Part shown: positions 60,028-64,000 of the stretch, piece by piece | How the letters are laid out: every line of letters begins with the position of its first letter | Numbering within the stretch: position 1 is the stretch's first letter | NCBI RefSeq assembly: GCF_003852315.1 | Contig: NZ_CP027762.1 | Coordinates: 1,159,501-1,223,500, forward strand | Source of the DNA: Pseudomonas sp. LBUM920 | Lineage (GTDB): Bacteria; Pseudomonadota; Gammaproteobacteria; Pseudomonadales; Pseudomonadaceae | Length of the DNA stretch: 64,000 bases | Direction of reading: 5' to 3' | Position numbers and translations under genes: made by a program | Notes under the pieces: model-generated | The model's database searches: none | Seen by the model: only the letters and a program-made list of their open reading frames with translations | Told to the model about the DNA's origin: nothing

Positions 60028-61146
60028 TTGATCGTCTTCCGTTATCTGTCCCGCGAAGTCCTGTTGACCCTGAGTGCCGTGAGTGCGGTATTGCTGGTCA
60101 TCACCATGAGTGGTCGTTTCGTCAAATTCCTGGCCCAGGCCGCTTCGGGTGCTCTGGATCCGGGCTCGCTGTTCCTGATCATGGGCTTTCGCCTGCCGGG
60201 CTTTTTGCAACTGATCCTGCCACTTGGCCTGTTTCTCGGCATTTTGCTGGCCTATGGCCGGCTGTACCTTGAGAGTGAAATGACTGTGCTGTCGGCCACC
60301 GGCATGAGCCAGCAGCGTCTGCTGGCCATGACCATGGTGCCGGCCACCGGCGTTGCCCTGGTGGTGGCATGGCTGAGCATGAGCCTGGCGCCTCAGGGCG
60401 CCATGCAGTTCCAGCTGCTGCTGAACAAGCAGGATGCGATGACTGAGTTCGACACCCTTGAGCCTGGGCGCTTTCAAGCGCTGAACGATGGCACGCGGGT
60501 GACCTACACCGAGACCATGACGGATGACCGTGCCAACCTGGGCGGCGTGTTTATTTCGCAGAAAAATCTCGGGCAGAACCAGAAAGACCGTGGCATTTCG
60601 ATTCTGGTGGCCAACAGCGGACGCCAGGAAGTACGACCTGATGGCAGCCGTTACCTGATCCTGGAAAATGGCTACCGCTACGACGGCAGCCCTGGCCTCG
60701 CCGATTATCGGGCGATCAAGTACGACACTTATGGCGTCATGCTTGCCAGGCCAGACATCAGCGAAGAGGTCACTGACCGCGATGCGCTGCCGACGTCGTC
60801 GCTGTTCAACAACAAGGAACTGCGCTCCATCGCCGAGCTGCAATGGCGGCTGTCGCTGCCGCTGCTGGTATTTATCGTGACGTTGATGGCCGTGCCGCTG
60901 TCGCGCGTCAACCCGCGTCAGGGTCGTTTCCTCAAGCTGTTGCCGGCAATTCTGTTGTACATGGCCTACCTGACCCTGCTGATTTCCGCCCGTGGTTCCA
61001 TGGAAAAAGGCAAGTTGTCGCCGGCCCTCGGCCTGTGGGGCGTGCACGGGATCTTCCTGTTGATCGGCCTGGGGCTGCTCTACTGGGAACCTATCCGTTT
61101 GAAAATGAAGAGCCGTCGTGGCCTGAAGGAGTTGGCTCGTGGCTAA
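60028..61146 (+). CDS. lptF: LPS export permease LptF
   Basis: A 372-residue YjgP/YjgQ-type inner-membrane protein of the LptB2FG transporter that extracts lipopolysaccharide. Six helices flank a periplasmic beta domain; the start IVFRYLSREVLLTLSAVS is family-typical. TTG 60028 with GGAG seven bases upstream is preferred; GTG 60019 overlaps that site. The stop overlaps lptG by 8 bp. Confidence 0.92.
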   Translation: MIVFRYLSREVLLTLSAVSAVLLVITMSGRFVKFLAQAASGALDPGSLFLIMGFRLPGFLQLILPLGLFLGILLAYGRLYLESEMTVLSATGMSQQRLLAMTMVPATGVALVVAWLSMSLAPQGAMQFQLLLNKQDAMTEFDTLEPGRFQALNDGTRVTYTETMTDDRANLGGVFISQKNLGQNQKDRGISILVANSGRQEVRPDGSRYLILENGYRYDGSPGLADYRAIKYDTYGVMLARPDISEEVTDRDALPTSSLFNNKELRSIAELQWRLSLPLLVFIVTLMAVPLSRVNPRQGRFLKLLPAILLYMAYLTLLISARGSMEKGKLSPALGLWGVHGIFLLIGLGLLYWEPIRLKMKSRRGLKELARG

Positions 61147-62218
61147 GCTCGATCGCTACATTGGTAGCAGCGTACTGATCGCCATTCTGGCGGTATTGGG
61201 CATTATTCTCGGCCTGGCCTCGTTGTTCGCCTTTATTGACGAAGTGGGCAACGTCACCGACACCTACACCGTCATGGATGTGTTGAGTTACGTGGCGCTG
61301 ACTGCGCCGCGCCGGCTCTACGACATGATGCCGATGGCCGCGCTGATCGGTTGCCTGATCGGGCTGGGCAGCCTGGCCAGCAGCAGCGAACTGACCATCA
61401 TGCGCGCCGCCGGTGTATCGATCGGGCGTATTGTCTGGGCGGTAATGAAGCCCATGCTCCTGCTGATGGCGTGCAGCGTGCTGATCGGCGAGTACGTGGC
61501 GCCGCCGGCCGAAGCCACCGCTCAGGCCAATCGCGCCCTGGCCCAGGGCTCGGGGGATGCGCAAAGCGCCAAGCACGGCCTCTGGCACCGTCAGGGGGAT
61601 GAGTTCATCCACATCAACGCCGTGCAGCCGGGCGGCTTGTTGGTGGGTGTGACGCGTTATACGTTCGACAAGGAACGGCACATGCTGACCTCCAGTTTCG
61701 CCAGGCGCGCGCAATACGACGCCGAGAAATGGACGTTGAGTGACGTCACCACCACGTATTTCCGCAATGTCGGCCAGGGCACCAAGGCCAGCACCGAAGT
61801 GATCAATGTGCCGAGCGAGCAATGGGATATCGCCCTGAAGCCCGAACTGCTCAACACGGTGGTGATGATCCCGGAGAGCCTGCCGATTACCGGTTTGTGG
61901 AGCTATATCCACTACCTCAAGGATCAGGGCCTGAATAATGGCCGCTACTGGCTGGCGTTCTGGGTCAAGGTGCTGCAGCCGGTGGTCACCGCCGCGCTGG
62001 TATTGATGGCGATCTCGTTCATCTTCGGCCCGTTGCGTTCCGTGACCCTAGGTCAGCGGGTGTTCACCGGCGTACTGGTGGGCTTTACCTTCCGTATCGC
62101 CCAGGACTTGCTCGGTCCGTCGAGCCTGGTGTTCGGTTTCTCGCCGCTGTTTGCGGTGCTGGTGCCGACAGCGATTTGCGCCCTGGCCGGGTTCTGGCTG
62201 TTGCGCCGCGCGGGTTGA
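61139..62218 (+). CDS. lptG: LPS export permease LptG
   Basis: The 359-residue partner of LptF. It has the start LDRYIGSSVLIAILAVLGII, six helices and a periplasmic domain. The coupling helix region near SSSELTIMRAAGVS interacts with LptB. The start ATG 61139 lies within the lptF end. It is followed by a terminator. Confidence 0.93.
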   Translation: MAKLDRYIGSSVLIAILAVLGIILGLASLFAFIDEVGNVTDTYTVMDVLSYVALTAPRRLYDMMPMAALIGCLIGLGSLASSSELTIMRAAGVSIGRIVWAVMKPMLLLMACSVLIGEYVAPPAEATAQANRALAQGSGDAQSAKHGLWHRQGDEFIHINAVQPGGLLVGVTRYTFDKERHMLTSSFARRAQYDAEKWTLSDVTTTYFRNVGQGTKASTEVINVPSEQWDIALKPELLNTVVMIPESLPITGLWSYIHYLKDQGLNNGRYWLAFWVKVLQPVVTAALVLMAISFIFGPLRSVTLGQRVFTGVLVGFTFRIAQDLLGPSSLVFGFSPLFAVLVPTAICALAGFWLLRRAG

Positions 62219-62234
62219 TACTGCGCTTATGAAC

Positions 62235-62269
62235 AAAAAATGCCCCGTTCGAGAGATCGGGGCATTTTT
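62235..62269 (+). terminator. Rho-independent terminator after lptG
   Basis: Stem AATGCCCCG/CGGGGCATT with a 10-nt loop and a T5 tail (A6 before it). It ends the lptFG transcript ahead of lepA. Confidence 0.92.
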
Positions 62270-62369
62270 GTTCTGGTCAGCAAAGATGACGTCTGGCCTG
62301 AGCATCAGGTACAATTCCCGGCTATTTTTCAGCGGGCAATCTGCCTGCAGCCTTTTTGAGTGTTGATCC

Positions 62370-64000
62370 GTGAGTGATTTGAGTCATATCCGCAATTTCT
62401 CCATCATCGCCCACATTGACCATGGTAAGTCGACGCTGGCCGATCGATTCATCCAGATGTGCGGCGGCCTTGCCGAGCGTGAAATGGAGGCCCAGGTACT
62501 GGACTCCATGGACCTCGAGCGCGAGCGCGGGATCACCATCAAGGCGCACAGCGTTACCCTGTACTACACCGCCAAAGACGGTATCAAGTACCAGCTCAAC
62601 TTCATTGACACCCCGGGCCACGTTGACTTCACCTATGAAGTCAGCCGTTCCCTGGCGGCCTGTGAAGGTGCGTTGCTGGTAGTGGACGCGGGCCAGGGCG
62701 TCGAAGCCCAGTCCGTGGCCAACTGCTACACCGCCATCGAGCAAGGCCTGGAAGTGATGCCGGTGCTGAACAAGATCGACCTGCCTCAGGCCGATCCGGA
62801 CCGGGTCAAAGAAGAGATCGAGAAGATCATCGGCATTGACGCCACCGACGCCGTCGAGTGCAGCGCCAAGACCGGCCTGGGCGTCGACGAAGTGCTCGAG
62901 CGCCTGGTCAAGACCATCCCCGCACCTACCGGCAACTACGAAGATCCGCTGCAAGCGTTGATCATCGACTCCTGGTTCGACAACTACCTGGGCGTTGTTT
63001 CCCTGGTACGTGTACGCCACGGCCGTGTGAAGAAGGGCGACAAGATCCTGGTCAAGTCCACCGGCAAGATCCACCTGGTCGACAGCGTCGGCGTGTTCAA
63101 CCCGAAACACACCGCCACCACCGACCTGAAAGCCGGTGAAGTGGGCTTCATCATCGCCGGCATCAAAGACATTCACGGTGCACCGGTCGGTGACACCCTG
63201 ACCTTGAGCTCCACCCCTGATGTAGACGTGCTGCCGGGTTTCAAACGCATCCAGCCGCAGGTTTACGCCGGCCTGTTCCCGGTCAGCTCCGACGACTTCG
63301 AAGACTTCCGCGAAGCCCTGCAGAAGCTGACGCTCAACGACTCGTCGTTGCAGTACACCCCGGAAAGCTCCGACGCGCTGGGCTTTGGCTTCCGCTGCGG
63401 GTTCCTGGGCATGCTGCACATGGAGATCATCCAGGAGCGCCTTGAGCGCGAATACGACCTGGACCTGATCACCACCGCGCCAACGGTTATTTTTGAGCTG
63501 GCGCTGAAAACCGGTGAAACGATTTACGTCGACAACCCGTCCAAGCTTCCGGATCTGTCCTCCATCGAGGACATGCGCGAGCCGATCGTGCGGGCCAATA
63601 TTCTTGTGCCGCAGGAACACCTGGGCAACGTCATTACCCTGTGTATCGAAAAACGTGGCGTACAACACGACATGTTGTTCCTCGGTACCCAGGTGCAAGT
63701 GACCTACGATTTGCCGATGAACGAAGTGGTCCTGGACTTCTTCGACCGTCTCAAATCCACCAGTCGCGGCTATGCTTCGCTGGATTACCATTTCGATCGT
63801 TACCAATCGGCTAATCTGGTGAAACTGGATGTGCTGATCAACGGCGACAAGGTAGATGCACTGGCACTGATCGTGCACAAGGACAACGCGCACTACAAAG
63901 GTCGGCAGTTGACCGAAAAGATGAAAGAACTGATTCCGCGCCAGATGTTCGACGTCGCGATCCAGGCCGCCATTGGCGGGCAGATCATTGCACGGACCTC
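62370..64000 (+). CDS. lepA: Elongation factor 4 (LepA), N-terminal 543 residues
   Basis: A translational GTPase that can move ribosomes back one step. GTP motifs: P-loop AHIDHGKST (14-22), switch RERGITI, DTPGH and NKID. Domains II and III follow, and the LepA-specific C-terminal part begins before the window end. It starts at GTG 62370 (SDLSHIRNFSIIAHID). The gene continues past the window; the family is about 600 residues, so about 55 are missing. Confidence 0.95.
   Translation, partial: MSDLSHIRNFSIIAHIDHGKSTLADRFIQMCGGLAEREMEAQVLDSMDLERERGITIKAHSVTLYYTAKDGIKYQLNFIDTPGHVDFTYEVSRSLAACEGALLVVDAGQGVEAQSVANCYTAIEQGLEVMPVLNKIDLPQADPDRVKEEIEKIIGIDATDAVECSAKTGLGVDEVLERLVKTIPAPTGNYEDPLQALIIDSWFDNYLGVVSLVRVRHGRVKKGDKILVKSTGKIHLVDSVGVFNPKHTATTDLKAGEVGFIIAGIKDIHGAPVGDTLTLSSTPDVDVLPGFKRIQPQVYAGLFPVSSDDFEDFREALQKLTLNDSSLQYTPESSDALGFGFRCGFLGMLHMEIIQERLEREYDLDLITTAPTVIFELALKTGETIYVDNPSKLPDLSSIEDMREPIVRANILVPQEHLGNVITLCIEKRGVQHDMLFLGTQVQVTYDLPMNEVVLDFFDRLKSTSRGYASLDYHFDRYQSANLVKLDVLINGDKVDALALIVHKDNAHYKGRQLTEKMKELIPRQMFDVAIQAAIGGQIIART

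Noticed and set aside
62322..63893. A 523-codon open frame opposite lepA
   Set aside because: Shadow of the strongly conserved lepA gene.

Overview
The window is a contiguous piece of a Pseudomonas chromosome, most likely from the P. fluorescens group. The evidence is high GC with strong third-position bias, many intergenic GCGGGCTTGC-type REP/REPIN pairs, and Pseudomonas-style gene neighbourhoods (aapJQMP, hmgRABC, fecIRA, pepA-holC-valS, lptFG). All assignments come from reading the sequence; no database search was run. I see no tRNA, rRNA, CRISPR array, prophage or transposase gene.

Layout. 1-3.8 kb: the end of aapJ plus aapQMP, a general L-amino-acid ABC importer, closed by a bidirectional terminator. 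3.8-4.7 kb: a mqsR-mqsA toxin-antitoxin pair with a perfect operator palindrome. 4.8-6.7 kb: a FadR-type regulator overlapping a CynX/NimT-type MFS gene. 6.8-15.2 kb: a nine-gene minus-strand chaperone-usher (beta-type) fimbrial locus with seven DUF1120 subunits, one chaperone and one usher. 15.6-17.3 kb: a receiver-Hpt protein and an RcsB-like regulator, with no histidine kinase nearby. 17.3-23.4 kb: an NTF2-like protein, a GIY-YIG protein, a GST, a hydroxamate-type TonB receptor and a PBP4-like lipoprotein. 23.4-29.1 kb: homogentisate catabolism (hmgR, hmgA, fumarylacetoacetase, maleylacetoacetate isomerase) with an aromatic-acid MFS permease. 29.3-37.5 kb: housekeeping and amino-acid genes (SirB1, a Leu/Glu-dehydrogenase-like protein, yebG, psiE, DUF3509, sdaA-sdaC, a LysR regulator, a ribosome hibernation factor). 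37.5-40 kb: a DHA2 MFS pump and a divergent LysR regulator. 40.5-50.8 kb: an iron-uptake island: fecA-fecR-fecI on the minus strand and, divergently from one Fur box, DUF3649-PepSY-DUF3325-ECF sigma-FecR, followed by another TonB receptor. 50.9-64 kb: conserved core genes (glutaredoxin, yejK, an HU gene, rlmF, valS, holC, pepA, lptF, lptG, lepA).

How the parts fit. The fimbrial subunits, chaperone and usher form a complete assembly line, and the adjacent two-component proteins are the obvious candidate regulators. The iron island combines ferric-citrate surface signalling (FecA/FecR/FecI) with a PepSY membrane protein that may reduce ferric-siderophore or ferric-citrate iron. The hmg genes turn homogentisate into fumarate and acetoacetate.

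Most notable points: the all-DUF1120 fimbrial locus with its orphan phosphorelay; a dehydrogenase homologue whose catalytic lysine is replaced by threonine; a sigma/anti-sigma pair placed next to a TonB receptor that lacks a signalling domain, while a receptor with that domain sits alone 25 kb away; AT-rich palindromes shared by the three receptor genes; and two local tandem amplifications inside REP-type DNA.
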